Assembly: GCA_947595635.1 (NCBI GenBank)
Contig: CANQEU010000002.1
Span: 49,116 to 113,115 of the forward strand
Length of the DNA stretch: 64,000 nucleotides
Direction of reading: 5' to 3'
Source of the DNA: an uncultured Clostridia bacterium
GTDB lineage: Bacteria > Bacillota > Clostridia > Oscillospirales > Acutalibacteraceae
Both the position numbers and the translations under genes were made by a program. A model generated the notes under the pieces. That model was not told where the DNA came from. It saw only the letters and a list, made by a program, of their open reading frames with translations, and searched no databases. Shown in pieces: positions 40,170-49,884 of this stretch (its first letter is position 1; every line of letters begins with the position of its first letter).

Positions 40170-40367
40170 GATTGACAATTCATTTGTCACTTAAATAAAT
40201 GGCGTTGAGAACACGGCATTGTTATACTAAATGCAGACGGCGATGTTAAGCGGCAGTAATAACGGTTAAAATCCCTTATGCCGCTTAGCCGTTATAAGGA
40301 CAGCCGCTGTATATTTTCCTATGGGCAGTATGCACGGCGCAAAAATTATTATAACGGAGTTGGTACA

Positions 40368-41135
40368 ATGCCTATTTTAGAGGTTAAAAACCTTAAAAAG
40401 ATTTATACTACAAGATTTGGCGGCAATAGGGTTCTGGCGCTTAGCAACGTAAGCTTTTCGGTTGAAAGCGGAGAATATGTCGCGATAATGGGTGAATCTG
40501 GTTCGGGAAAGACAACGCTTTTAAACATAATTGCCGCTCTCGATAAGCCTACAGAGGGCGAGGTATTTCTTGACGGCAAGAGCCTTTCCAAGGTTAAGGA
40601 AAAGGAAATATCCGCATTCAGAAGAGAAAACCTCGGATTTGTATTTCAGGATTTTAACCTGCTTGACAATTTCAGCGTCAAGGATAATATATTCCTTCCG
40701 CTCGTGCTCTCCGGCAAAAGCTATGCGGAGATGAATTTGTATGTTCAGCCTCTTGCCGAAATGCTCGAAATAAGCGATTTGCTTGATAAGTTCCCATATG
40801 AAATATCAGGCGGACAAAAGCAGAGAGCCGCAGTAGCACGCGCGCTGATAACACAGCCTCGGCTTATACTTGCCGACGAGCCCACGGGCGCGCTTGATTC
40901 AAGAGCAACGGACGGGCTTTTGAAAATCTTTTCAAAAATCAATAACGACGGTCAGACAGTGCTTATGGTAACGCACTCGGTAAAGGCCGCAAGCCATGCC
41001 AACCGTGTTATGTTCATAAAGGACGGAGAGGTATATCATCAAATCTACAGGGGTTCAAGCTCCGATAACGAGATGTATCAAAAAATTACCGATTCCTTAA
41101 CTATTATTTCGACGGGCGGTGCTGACGATGAATAA
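40368..41135 (+). CDS. BceA-like ABC transporter ATP-binding protein
   Basis: 255-residue ATPase of the MacB/BceA class: Walker A GESGSGKTT, Q-loop FVFQDFNLLD, signature ISGGQKQRAAVARAL, Walker B LILADEPTGALDS, and switch His in MVTHSVKAA. ATG 40368 gives the conserved MPILEVKNLKKIY start with ACGGAG upstream; a longer frame is not conserved. It overlaps the permease gene by 8 bases. It likely frees lipid II-cycle intermediates from bound peptide antibiotics. Confidence 0.93.
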   Translation: MPILEVKNLKKIYTTRFGGNRVLALSNVSFSVESGEYVAIMGESGSGKTTLLNIIAALDKPTEGEVFLDGKSLSKVKEKEISAFRRENLGFVFQDFNLLDNFSVKDNIFLPLVLSGKSYAEMNLYVQPLAEMLEISDLLDKFPYEISGGQKQRAAVARALITQPRLILADEPTGALDSRATDGLLKIFSKINNDGQTVLMVTHSVKAASHANRVMFIKDGEVYHQIYRGSSSDNEMYQKITDSLTIISTGGADDE

Positions 41136-43110
41136 ACTGCTTTATCCAAAGCTTGCCGCGTCAAATATAAGCAAAAACAGAAGAACGTATTTCCCGTATA
41201 TAATCACCTGCATTATAACTGTTGCCGTATTTTATATTGTGCGCTCGCTGTCGTTAAATCCGGGGCTGAGAAATATAAGAGGCGACCGCTATGTGTCAGA
41301 GATGATGGGACTTGCCTGCTGGATAGTCGGCATATTTGCTCTTGTTTTCCTTTTTTATACAAACAGCTTTTTAATGAAGAGGAGAAGACGCGAGTTCGGC
41401 CTTTTTAATATTCTCGGAATGGAAAAAAGGCATATCTCAAAGGTCGTTGCCTTTGAGTCGCTGTATATATTTCTGCTGAGCGCTTCCGTTGGAACGGCGC
41501 TCGGAATTGCGCTTGACAAGCTTATGTTTTTGTTGATTACAAAGGCTGTTGAAGGCGATATAGTGTTCGGCTTTTTTATTTCTCCGAACGCAATAATGAC
41601 GACTGTAATACTTTTTGCCGTTATATTTTTCATTGTTTTTTTAAATTCACTGAGACATATTCATATTTCAAAACCAATTGAATTATTAAAGAGCGGCAGT
41701 GTAGGAGAAAAAGAGCCGAAATCAAAGCTGCTAATTGCAATTCTTGGAATAATTTGTCTTTTTGCCGGATATTATATCTCAATATCCACTAAGGATATCA
41801 TATCGGCGATTACATTTTTCTTTCTTGCCGTAATACTTGTAATTATAGGAACGTATTTTATATTCACCTCCGGCAGCATTGCTCTTTTAAAGCTTTTGCG
41901 CAGAAATAAAAAGTATTACTACAAAACAAGCCATTTTCTAAGCGTGTCGGGAATGATTTACAGAATGAAGCAAAATGCCGTAGGGCTTGCAAATATCTGT
42001 GTTTTATCAACGGCAGTCCTTGTAATGCTTTCCTCAACCACGGCACTTATGGCAGGCGAGGAAACGGCGCTTCATAATATGTATCCGTATGAAATAAATG
42101 TTCAGACCTCAAGCAAGGAGTCGTTAAATTCGTTTTCAAACGATGTTCAGGAGCTTATTGAAGGCGAAGGACATAAGGTCGAGAAAAAGGATACTGTGTG
42201 CTGCCTGTCCGTTGCCGCAGTTTGCAGGGGAGAAAGCTTTGAGGTGACAAAGCCCGGCAATTTCGGCGATTTAAACAGCCTTAATAATCTTGTTTTTCTA
42301 AGCCTTGACGAGTATAACAGGCTTATGGGCGAGGGCAAAACGCTTAATAAAAATGAAATTCTCCTTTATTCGGGAGACGATAAGTACAATTACAACACAT
42401 TAAGCGTTTTTGATAAGAATTACGAAATTAAAGAGAAGCTTAAAAATATAAGCGATATTTGCAATTCTCCCGTAGTTTCAAGCTATACGACAAGATATAT
42501 TGTGCTTCCCGATGAGAACGAGCTTGAATATATTAATAAAATGCAGCAGGAGGTTTACGGCGACGACGCAAGCAGGCTTTCCTATATTTTAGGTATCGAC
42601 TTTAACGGCAGCGAGGAACAAAAGCGAGAAATATACGCCGAAGCGCTTGAACTGACCGGCAATATGCACACGGATTATGTAATCACAAACAGAACAAACG
42701 GAAAAGACAGTCTTTATCCGATGATTGCAAGCTTTTTCTTCCTTGGAATATTCTTAGGCACTCTGTTTATTATGGCGACGATTCTTATTATTTACTACAA
42801 ACAAATATCTGAGGGCTATGAGGATAAGGAGCGGTACGAAATAATGCAGAGAGTCGGGGTGAGTAACGACGAGATCAAAAAATCCATCCACTCGCAGATA
42901 CTTACCGTGTTCTTCCTGCCGATTATTACCGCCGGCGTACACACGGCGTTTGCATTCCCTATAATAACAAGGCTGCTTTTGATGTTTAATCTGTCCGATA
43001 CTGCGCTTTCGGCAGTATGCACGGTTATCTGCTTTGCGGTATTTGCGCTGTTTTACGCGGCGATTTATTTAATAACGGCTCGCTCATATTATAAAATTGT
43101 AAGTAAATGA
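41128..43110 (+). CDS. BceB-like FtsX-domain permease
   Basis: 660-residue permease with the BceB plan: ten predicted membrane segments in two FtsX-like domains (about 18-205 and 535-655) and a large extracellular region between segments 7 and 8 (about residues 315-525), which in this family determines antibiotic recognition. The start FYPKLAASNISKNRRTYFPY-like N-terminus (LLYPKLAASNISKNRRTY) is typical. The ATG is inside the end of the ATPase gene. With BceRS it forms a sensory complex. Confidence 0.92.
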   Translation: MNKLLYPKLAASNISKNRRTYFPYIITCIITVAVFYIVRSLSLNPGLRNIRGDRYVSEMMGLACWIVGIFALVFLFYTNSFLMKRRRREFGLFNILGMEKRHISKVVAFESLYIFLLSASVGTALGIALDKLMFLLITKAVEGDIVFGFFISPNAIMTTVILFAVIFFIVFLNSLRHIHISKPIELLKSGSVGEKEPKSKLLIAILGIICLFAGYYISISTKDIISAITFFFLAVILVIIGTYFIFTSGSIALLKLLRRNKKYYYKTSHFLSVSGMIYRMKQNAVGLANICVLSTAVLVMLSSTTALMAGEETALHNMYPYEINVQTSSKESLNSFSNDVQELIEGEGHKVEKKDTVCCLSVAAVCRGESFEVTKPGNFGDLNSLNNLVFLSLDEYNRLMGEGKTLNKNEILLYSGDDKYNYNTLSVFDKNYEIKEKLKNISDICNSPVVSSYTTRYIVLPDENELEYINKMQQEVYGDDASRLSYILGIDFNGSEEQKREIYAEALELTGNMHTDYVITNRTNGKDSLYPMIASFFFLGIFLGTLFIMATILIIYYKQISEGYEDKERYEIMQRVGVSNDEIKKSIHSQILTVFFLPIITAGVHTAFAFPIITRLLLMFNLSDTALSAVCTVICFAVFALFYAAIYLITARSYYKIVSK

Positions 43111-43152
43111 TTTATATAAAAGCACGGATTTTATTCATAGCTTAATTTAAAA

Positions 43153-43177
43153 GGCAGGCGCATAAAATGCGCCTGCC
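43153..43177. terminator. hairpin between convergent bceB-like and coat genes
   Basis: A perfect 10-bp stem GGCAGGCGCA / TGCGCCTGCC with TAAAA loop has a T run on the minus-strand side (CTTTTTAAATT), so it can end the minus-strand coat operon. Confidence 0.7.
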
Positions 43178-43198
43178 TGATAAATTTAAAATAAAAAC

Positions 43199-43257
43199 AT
43201 TCTTTGTGTGGGCAAAGGGGGATTTAAAGGGGGAACGGCCGTTCCCCCTTTAATATA
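43199..43257 (-). repeat. dispersed palindromic repeat, copy 3 (minus orientation)
   Basis: A perfect 26-nt palindrome (AAAGGGGGAACGG and its complement, 43226-43251) is flanked, on the minus strand, by AAATCCCCCTTTGCCCACACAAAG, resembling the units at 25632 and 27205. It also follows the coat gene and could serve as a terminator. Confidence 0.45.
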
Positions 43258-43261
43258 ACAT

Positions 43262-43507
43262 TTATTGTCCTGAAAACTTTTGCTTTACGTTATCTATCTT
43301 GCTTTGCTCTGCCTGCTCCGTGCTGTACCAGCCCTTAGAGCTCATTTTGTTGTAGATAGTATCCTGCATAGTCAAGGAATTGTTAAGCGCTGTGCTGAAT
43401 GCCTGATGAACGCTTGAGGTAGAAGCCTCAATTGCTCCGTGCATATACAAATCGCACACGCCCTTTTCAAGCAGAAGAATGTCCTCCATTAAGCATTTGT
43501 CGTTCAT
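43262..43507 (-). CDS. Spore coat protein, CotF-like
   Basis: 81-residue protein matching the CotF-type coat family of Clostridia: EDILLLEKGVCDLYMHGAIEAS, then a helical TALNNSLTMQDTIYNKMSSKGWY segment. The ATG for MNDKCLMED has GGAGGGA at the right distance; a slightly longer start overlaps that site. It lies 20 bases after a smaller companion gene on the same strand. The role in the spore coat is inferred from the family. Confidence 0.85.
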   Translation of the reverse strand: MNDKCLMEDILLLEKGVCDLYMHGAIEASTSSVHQAFSTALNNSLTMQDTIYNKMSSKGWYSTEQAEQSKIDNVKQKFSGQ

Positions 43508-43527
43508 TATTGCTCCCTCCAATCAAA

Positions 43528-43701
43528 TCAAAGCAAATTGTAAAAGCTTCTGAATATTTCCTGATGCTTTTGCGTTAGCTGCTCAATGCAGTTTTTCAGT
43601 TCCGGGTCGGTTATCTGCGCTGCCGTTTCGCTGCACTTCGACTGAAAATATTTTTCGTGGCCAAGCGCGTCTTCAACATACAGCAATTCTTTTTCTGTCA
43701 T
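43528..43701 (-). CDS. Small spore-coat-associated protein
   Basis: 57-residue helical protein starting MTEKELLYVEDALGHEKYFQ, with Cys-containing centre and an end EIFRSFYNLL. Small proteins of this kind are found upstream of CotF-like coat genes in Clostridia and share their helical Glu/His/Tyr-rich style. GGAGG lies upstream of the ATG at 43701. It is probably cotranscribed with the CotF-like gene. Confidence 0.75.
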   Translation of the reverse strand: MTEKELLYVEDALGHEKYFQSKCSETAAQITDPELKNCIEQLTQKHQEIFRSFYNLL

Positions 43702-43852
43702 AAAAAAACCTCCATTAAAATATTTCACAATTATTATTCTGTAAAATTCAGGAATTATCCGCTTGAATATTAATTTTCTAACGCTAAAAATCAAAACAAT
43801 TCATCATTTTGCTTCATTTTATGAAAAAAATTGCGAAAATTCTTACAACTGA

Positions 43853-43881
43853 TTGAAATAATTTATTAGTTGCGGTATAAT
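43853..43881 (+). promoter_or_regulatory. sigma-A promoter for the glycosyltransferase gene
   Basis: TTGAAA and TATAAT are spaced by 17 nt, with a leader of about 110 nt before the start at 44001. Confidence 0.65.
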
Positions 43882-44000
43882 CAATCTGTAAATCCTATAG
43901 AATTGACAAGAGGGTTTTATTAAGCTTAGCGGCCTTGATAATCGTTAACAATCAAGTCCGCGTCATTGTATTAAGCTAATATTCAAAAAGGGTGTAGTTT

Positions 44001-44933
44001 ATGAGTATGATAAGCGTTATTGTTCCGACACATAATAATCAGGACACTATTTTAAGCTTTGCCAAGGAATTAATAGATGTTTTTGAAACTCAAATTTCAC
44101 AGCACGACTATGAGGTTATTTTTGTAGATAACAATTCAAGCGACCAGACTAAGGTGTATCTTACAAAGCTTTGCGAGGTAACGCAAAAAGCAAAATGCGC
44201 TTTCACTATTGCCGATTACGGCCCGGAGCTTGCCGCTAAATACGGAATGACAATTGCTCAGGGCGATTGCGTTATAACAATGCTGCCCGATCATTCACAT
44301 CCCGTTGCGGCAATACCTAAATTTATAGAGCTTTGGGAGGACGGCAGCAAGATAATTATAGGCGCGAAATCAAAAAACAGCTCCAACCCCATAAAAAACG
44401 CCTTTAAAAATTTATTCTGCAATGTGCTTTACGCCGCTACCGGCACAAAGACCATGAAGCAGTTTACAGGCTTTTCACTGTACGATATGAGCTTTGTCAA
44501 GACAATTACAAGCAAGGCGTATAAAAATCTGACAATAAGAAGCGTTATAAATACTCTTGATTTAAGCTATATGGTGTTGCCCTACAGCTCGCCGACTGCT
44601 TCCGGCGTTAAATCGTTTTCGTCAAGATATAACGAAGCGATGGTTTCTATGACGACATATCCCAAGGGCGCTATCCGCCTTGTTTCAATCTTAGGCTTTT
44701 TAGGCGGAGCCGCGTCGCTAATTGCGGGTCTTGTGGTTCTTATAATGAAATTCTTTTTGTGGGGCGCGTTTTCCCTGTCCCTGCCTCTTGTGCTCTTGTT
44801 CGGCGGCATACTGCTCATATTCTCGGCGGTTATTGCCGAATATATATCGGGCTTCTGCCAAAAGGCAGACGCAGCCACCTTTGTCAAGGAGAGCGAGAGG
44901 ATCAACTTTACTGCGGCTGAAAAACACAAGTAA
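44001..44933 (+). CDS. Family 2 glycosyltransferase with C-terminal membrane helices
   Basis: GT-A fold transferase (310 residues). The N-terminal domain has ISVIVPTHNN and the nucleotide-sugar aspartate region VIFVDNNSSDQT; the acceptor-side segment ITMLPDHSHP replaces the more usual LDADLQ/DxD, which is unusual. Two membrane helices (about 232-255 and 258-285) anchor the C-terminus, as in GtrB/dolichyl-phosphate sugar synthases. A polyprenyl-phosphate sugar product is possible but not proven. It is monocistronic, with its own promoter and terminator. Confidence 0.85.
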   Translation: MSMISVIVPTHNNQDTILSFAKELIDVFETQISQHDYEVIFVDNNSSDQTKVYLTKLCEVTQKAKCAFTIADYGPELAAKYGMTIAQGDCVITMLPDHSHPVAAIPKFIELWEDGSKIIIGAKSKNSSNPIKNAFKNLFCNVLYAATGTKTMKQFTGFSLYDMSFVKTITSKAYKNLTIRSVINTLDLSYMVLPYSSPTASGVKSFSSRYNEAMVSMTTYPKGAIRLVSILGFLGGAASLIAGLVVLIMKFFLWGAFSLSLPLVLLFGGILLIFSAVIAEYISGFCQKADAATFVKESERINFTAAEKHK

Positions 44934-44995
44934 GAGCTTAAGCGGCTAATGCGGTGATAGTAATTTCAAATTATCACGGCGAGCCTGCCAATGAT

Positions 44996-45023
44996 ATGCG
45001 GCAGATAAAACTGCCGCATTTAA
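44996..45023 (+). terminator. terminator after the glycosyltransferase
   Basis: A perfect 9-bp stem ATGCGGCAG / CTGCCGCAT with ATAAAA loop is followed by TTAATTT. Confidence 0.7.
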
Positions 45024-45046
45024 TTTACAGAAAAAGGGGCATATAA

Positions 45047-47584
45047 ATGAACGGCAGTACAAACAAATCAGACAACCCCATAATTTTAACCGCGTATTTA
45101 AGCGGCTATGACGATGAATATATAAAAGGCGATATTTTATGTGATGTACGCCGCAGATATTTCCTTGACGGGAAAAAGGTCAAGGATAAAATGTTTTTCA
45201 CATCAGGAATAGACAATGTTCGCTGCGCTTATCAAATCGACAAAAACAAACCGATGAAATGGAAAAAGGAAATAAACGGCAGGCTTTCGGAGTATTCTCA
45301 AGTCGATTCGTCGGGAAGCTATGCCGTGATTTATCTTGACGGAGATAAGATAAGAAAAAAGCTTTATTTTTCACGGGATAATATATGGCAGAAATCCGAA
45401 TATTTTAATTCGTCCGGTGCGCTTGAGGCAACCGTTACAGCATCTTTAAATAATTCAAAGCCAGCCCTTGCAGTTCAATTCGGCGGCGGCGAGCCTGTTT
45501 TGCTTGTTTCGGGCAACAATGAAAATTCAACCGGCGGCAGTATTTCAGCAATAGCAAAGACAACTGCGGGCGAGTATTATTTTAACGAATATAAGGACGG
45601 GGAGGAAAAGCCGGAAAAAACAGGCGACGATATGCAAAGAAAGGGCTTTTTCTTTGATTCCGCCCTGATTTACGGCGATTTTACGACCCTTAATATAAAA
45701 GAGGGGATACGGAGCGTCGGGCAAAAGGAAGAGAATAGCGATGAAGCGCCTGCTCTCAAGACCGATAATCCGCACAGCAACGCCAAAAATGAGAAAAAAA
45801 CCGCTGTAGTAAATCAGGAGGAAATTCCTGATGATTTCTCCGAATACTCCGGCTTGTCCGAGGCTGTTGCAGACATTGAAATAAATAATTCTGAAAAAGA
45901 AAAATATTTTTATTTTGGCGCTAAGAATAAAGCAAATAAACGCAGCGGAAGCGGCGTGACCCTTACATCAAAGGGCGAGGTTCTTTATTCGGGAGAGTAT
46001 AAAAACGATTTGCGCTGCGGCTTTGGCGCGCAATTTTATAAAAACGGCAGGCTTGCCTATGCCGGCAGATGGAGCGACGGTAAAAAGAACGGATTTGGCA
46101 TATCGTTTATGAGCGACGGCAGTGTTGTTGCAGGCAGCTTTGAAAACGACAAACGAAAGGGAGCGTCCGCTCGTTTTGATGCGGAAGGCAGACTCTTAAA
46201 TGCTTCCGACCTGAAGTCTGATACTGAATACGGCTTATCTCTTAATAAAAGCCCGGAGGACGGCAAAATAATGCTGTATCGTGCAGACCCCGATAAACAC
46301 AGAGCGATAGCTACAATAATTGATAACGACGGCTGTGTTGTATATAACGGAGAAATTGTTGACGGTCAATACAGCGGAAGGGGAAGACTTTTTGATAAAA
46401 ACGGCGCGTTAAGGTATTCGGGCGAATTTAAGAACGGTTTAAAAAACGGCAGCGGAACGCTGCATCTTGACGACGGCTCGTTTATAAGCGGCGAGTTTCT
46501 CAACGGCGATATAAAGGGAGACGCCGTTCACCGTGCCGCCGACGGAAGGATAATATACATAGGCGGATTTAAAAACTGCGAATACTGCGGCAAGGGTACG
46601 CTTTACAATCCTGACGGCTCGTATTATTCCGCGACATTTGCCTCCGGCAGAGAAAGGGGAGCAATATCCGTCTATTCAAAAAGCGGCGAGCTTCAATATA
46701 AGGGCGGAATGAAGAACGGAAAATATAACGGCAAGGGCGCGTTGTATTCCGACGGTGTAAAGATTTTTGAGGGCTCGTTTGCTCAGGGCAGAAAAAACGG
46801 AATGGGCAGGGAGTATGCCGATAATCTTTGCGTGTATATGGGTGAGTTTGAAAACGATTTAAAATCCGGCTTTGGCATCAGCTACCGTGACAACCGCGTT
46901 GAATACAGCGGATTTTGGAAAAACGGGCGTTACGACGGGCAGGGAGCTTATCACAGCGCAGACGACGGCCTTGATTATGCCGGCACGTTTATAAACGGTA
47001 AAATGGACGGCAGAATAAATATTGTAAGCGGAGAAACGCTGATAAAGGAAACGCTGTTTGACGGCGGAAAATGCGTTTATATGCGTGAATACAATAAAAA
47101 CGGCGAGGTCGTTTATGACGGAGCGGTCAGCGGCGGCAGGAGAGAGGGTATGGGCTGTTCGTACACAGAATACGGCGAAAAAATATTTGAGGGTATTTTT
47201 AAATACGGCGAGCCGTATAAAGCCATGAAGGTTATTTCAAAACCGCTTTCTGAGCTTGAGTATTCCGAAAAGCTTAAGGACACAGCCTACGGTAAATACA
47301 TTAAGCCCCCTGTGTTTGTTTCAGAACAGCCGCTTGGCAAGGGCATATATTCGGGGTCGCTTAAAAACGGTGTTCCAAACGGAAACGGAACAATGCTATT
47401 CACTGATCACCGCTATACAGGCGAATTTAAAAATGGCGCGCCCGACGGAAACGGAGTTTTGTATTTCGGGGACGGCAAGGAAATAAGCGGAAGATTTTTT
47501 GCCGATGCCGATCCCGATTGCAATTTTATTGAATTTGCGGACGCATCATATTATCTGAAAAACGAGTGTGAGCATAATGAGTAA
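45047..47584 (+). CDS. Large MORN-repeat protein
   Basis: 845-residue protein without signal peptide or membrane helix. About residues 1-285 form a unique N-terminal region; from about 290 to the end there are at least a dozen MORN-type repeats of the form YSGEFKNGLKNGSGTLHLDDG and Y.G..KNG...G.G. MORN repeats bind membranes or other proteins. The last codons overlap the start of an MscS-type channel gene, so the two are coupled; a role in membrane organisation or tension response is possible but inferred. Confidence 0.85.
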   Translation: MNGSTNKSDNPIILTAYLSGYDDEYIKGDILCDVRRRYFLDGKKVKDKMFFTSGIDNVRCAYQIDKNKPMKWKKEINGRLSEYSQVDSSGSYAVIYLDGDKIRKKLYFSRDNIWQKSEYFNSSGALEATVTASLNNSKPALAVQFGGGEPVLLVSGNNENSTGGSISAIAKTTAGEYYFNEYKDGEEKPEKTGDDMQRKGFFFDSALIYGDFTTLNIKEGIRSVGQKEENSDEAPALKTDNPHSNAKNEKKTAVVNQEEIPDDFSEYSGLSEAVADIEINNSEKEKYFYFGAKNKANKRSGSGVTLTSKGEVLYSGEYKNDLRCGFGAQFYKNGRLAYAGRWSDGKKNGFGISFMSDGSVVAGSFENDKRKGASARFDAEGRLLNASDLKSDTEYGLSLNKSPEDGKIMLYRADPDKHRAIATIIDNDGCVVYNGEIVDGQYSGRGRLFDKNGALRYSGEFKNGLKNGSGTLHLDDGSFISGEFLNGDIKGDAVHRAADGRIIYIGGFKNCEYCGKGTLYNPDGSYYSATFASGRERGAISVYSKSGELQYKGGMKNGKYNGKGALYSDGVKIFEGSFAQGRKNGMGREYADNLCVYMGEFENDLKSGFGISYRDNRVEYSGFWKNGRYDGQGAYHSADDGLDYAGTFINGKMDGRINIVSGETLIKETLFDGGKCVYMREYNKNGEVVYDGAVSGGRREGMGCSYTEYGEKIFEGIFKYGEPYKAMKVISKPLSELEYSEKLKDTAYGKYIKPPVFVSEQPLGKGIYSGSLKNGVPNGNGTMLFTDHRYTGEFKNGAPDGNGVLYFGDGKEISGRFFADADPDCNFIEFADASYYLKNECEHNE

Positions 47585-48455
47585 TCTTTATTTTGACGTG
47601 CCGTCATTCTCAATGCCTATCACCCTTGACAAGGTAGAGGGCTTTTTTGAATCATTTTTGAATACGTTATGGAACTTTTTGCCCAAGCTGATTCTTGCGA
47701 TTGTAATATTTCTGCTCGGCTGGTGGTTGTCAAAGCTCCTATGCAAGCTGATCAAAAAGGCGTTTGTTAAAAGCAAGGCTGACGATACTGCTGTTTCGTT
47801 TATCTATTCGTTTTCGCTGTGCGCCATGAGAATATTTATCATAATAACCGCTATTGCTCAGCTCGGCGTAAATATCACGGCGCTATTAACGGCTGTCGGC
47901 GCGGCAACAGTTACTATCGGGCTTGCGCTTCAGGACACGATGAAGAACATTGCAAGCGGCGTTATGATTATAATTAATAAGCCGTTCAGAGCAGGAGATT
48001 ATGTCGAGTTTGAGCAGCTTGAGGGGACTGTTCAGAAAATCCTGATAACAAGCACATACCTGCTCACGATAGATAACAGAGAGGTTATCATACCAAACTC
48101 TCGTCTGACGAACAATAATATAATCAATTATACGGCTCAGGCGCTGAGATGCCTCGATTTGAGATATAAAATTGGTTACAAGGACGATATATCGCAGGTT
48201 AGAAAAATATTAAACGATATAATTGATTCCGACAAGCGATTTTTAAAAACGCCGAAGCCTACTATTGCCGTTACGGAGCACGGCGACAACGCCGTTGTCA
48301 TACTTGCAAGGATATGGTGCAACACGGAGGACTACTGGGATCTGTTCTATTATATACAGGAAGAGGTCAAGCTGAGGTTTGATGACGAAAAAATAAATAT
48401 TCCATATAATCAGGTCGATATACACATTAAAGATGACAAGAAAAGCGGAGGTTAA
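47577..48455 (+). CDS. MscS-family mechanosensitive ion channel
   Basis: 292-residue small-conductance channel: three membrane helices in the first 130 residues, with pore helix TM3 in TAVGAATVTIGLALQDTMKNIASGVMIIINKPF, then the cytosolic beta domain (GDYVEFEQLEGTVQKI, REVIIPNSRLTNN). The ATG at 47577 overlaps the MORN gene by 8 bases; the frame has a GTG 9 bases upstream. It should protect against hypo-osmotic shock. Confidence 0.93.
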   Translation: MSNLYFDVPSFSMPITLDKVEGFFESFLNTLWNFLPKLILAIVIFLLGWWLSKLLCKLIKKAFVKSKADDTAVSFIYSFSLCAMRIFIIITAIAQLGVNITALLTAVGAATVTIGLALQDTMKNIASGVMIIINKPFRAGDYVEFEQLEGTVQKILITSTYLLTIDNREVIIPNSRLTNNNIINYTAQALRCLDLRYKIGYKDDISQVRKILNDIIDSDKRFLKTPKPTIAVTEHGDNAVVILARIWCNTEDYWDLFYYIQEEVKLRFDDEKINIPYNQVDIHIKDDKKSGG

Positions 48456-48471
48456 ATGCCTCTGCTTTTTT
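48444..48471 (+). terminator. terminator overlapping the mscS-type stop
   Basis: An 8-bp stem AGCGGAGG / CCTCTGCT (one G-U pair) overlaps the stop codon and is followed by TTTTTT. Confidence 0.7.
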
Positions 48472-48480
48472 ATTAAGGGA

Positions 48481-48509
48481 TTTACAGTATAATTTTCATA
48501 TGCTAAAAT
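48481..48509 (+). promoter_or_regulatory. sigma-A promoter candidate
   Basis: TTTACA and TAAAAT are spaced by 17 nt, about 90 nt before the membrane-anchored protein gene. Confidence 0.5.
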
Positions 48510-48601
48510 AATAATATGAGCGGATATAAATAAGGCTTAACATTTTAAATGCTTCAAAGACTCCTGCACGGGATGGACGCTTATGTCTTGGGGGAATAGC
48601 T

Positions 48602-49093
48602 ATGGATCTGCACATAATTTTCTTAATTGCGGTTCTCGTTATATTAATCGTAATAATATTGCTCTGCATGGGAAGCGCCGCAGATAATTTTAAGCTTACG
48701 CGCCTTTTCTATAATGAAGGCTGTAATCCCACAAAAAGGATAGGACGCCTTTGGATAGATGAAAACACGCGCAGGTGGGCTGCCCCTGCGGCGTCAAGAC
48801 TTTATTCGTATGAGGAGATATATGATTTTGACATTCTGGTCGACGGTGTTTCGCTCGGCGGCAAGAGCGCCTGCGTTGGCATTGACGCCTGCGGCTCGGA
48901 GGCTGCTGCAAGCTCCAACAAAACATTTGAAAGAATTGTAGTATTGATATTTGTCGGAAAGCGCGCAAGCGATGTAATAAATATTCCCGTGTGCGGCTGC
49001 GCCGTAAGAAACAACTCAAATCAGTTTGATAAATATATGGCGCTCGCGACCGAAATGTGCAGCGAGCTTGAAAAAATGAAGAACAACAGATAA
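48602..49093 (+). CDS. Membrane-anchored protein of unknown function
   Basis: 163-residue protein with one N-terminal membrane helix (residues 4-24, [19 protein letters not shown]) and a soluble domain with [14 protein letters not shown] and [17 protein letters not shown], a pattern seen in DUF4428-like or SHOCT-associated bacterial proteins where a YSYEEI segment precedes a small beta domain. GGGGGAATAG precedes the start. exoA follows after 16 bases. No function can be assigned. Confidence 0.75.
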   Translation: MDLHIIFLIAVLVILIVIILLCMGSAADNFKLTRLFYNEGCNPTKRIGRLWIDENTRRWAAPAASRLYSYEEIYDFDILVDGVSLGGKSACVGIDACGSEAAASSNKTFERIVVLIFVGKRASDVINIPVCGCAVRNNSNQFDKYMALATEMCSELEKMKNNR

Positions 49094-49109
49094 GGACGGA
49101 TGTTATAAA

Positions 49110-49865
49110 ATGAAGATGATTTCATGGAATGTAAACGGACTCAGAGCCTGCGTTCAAAAGGGCTTTCTCGAATTTTTTAAGAGCGCTGACGCGGATATTT
49201 TTTGCATACAGGAAACAAAGCTGCAAAAGGGTCAAATCGACCTTGAGCTTGAGGGATATTATGATTTTTGGAATTACGCCGAGAAAAAAGGATACTCCGG
49301 CACGGCTCTTTTTACAAAAACAGAGCCCTTGTCCGTATCGCGCGGGATAGGTATAGACGAGCACGACAAAGAGGGACGAGTGATAACTGCGGAATATAAC
49401 GACTTTTATCTTGTCACCGTTTACACTCCAAACTCACAAAACGAGCTTAAAAGACTTGATTACAGAATGAAGTGGGAGGACGATTTCTTAGCATACTTAA
49501 AGAGCCTTGAAGACAAAAAGCCGGTAATATTTTGCGGCGATTTAAATGTGGCTCATAATGAAATAGACCTTAAAAATCCGAAAACAAACAGAAATAACGC
49601 CGGCTTTACCGATGAGGAGAGAGCAAAATTTACTAAGCTTCTCGACTCCGGCTTTACCGACACATTCAGATATTTTTATCCCGATAAGCAGGGCGTGTAT
49701 TCTTGGTGGTCATATAGGTTTAAGGCGAGAGAGAAAAACGCGGGATGGCGCATTGATTATTTCTGCACTTCCTCGGCGCTTAATGAAAAGCTCAAGGACG
49801 CAAAAATACTAACGGACGTAATAGGCTCTGACCATTGTCCGGTTGAATTGGATATTGATATATAA
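49110..49865 (+). CDS. exoA: Exodeoxyribonuclease III (AP endonuclease ExoA)
   Basis: Base-excision-repair enzyme cutting at abasic sites and degrading duplex DNA 3' to 5'. All active-site motifs are visible: [19 protein letters not shown] (metal-binding Glu), [14 protein letters not shown] and the final GSDHCPVEL (catalytic Asp-His). 251 residues match the ExoIII/ExoA class. It lies 16 bases after the membrane-anchored protein gene and 19 bases before ybaK-like. Confidence 0.96.
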   Translation: MKMISWNVNGLRACVQKGFLEFFKSADADIFCIQETKLQKGQIDLELEGYYDFWNYAEKKGYSGTALFTKTEPLSVSRGIGIDEHDKEGRVITAEYNDFYLVTVYTPNSQNELKRLDYRMKWEDDFLAYLKSLEDKKPVIFCGDLNVAHNEIDLKNPKTNRNNAGFTDEERAKFTKLLDSGFTDTFRYFYPDKQGVYSWWSYRFKAREKNAGWRIDYFCTSSALNEKLKDAKILTDVIGSDHCPVELDIDI

Positions 49866-49884
49866 AGGGGATAGTTTATAAAAA

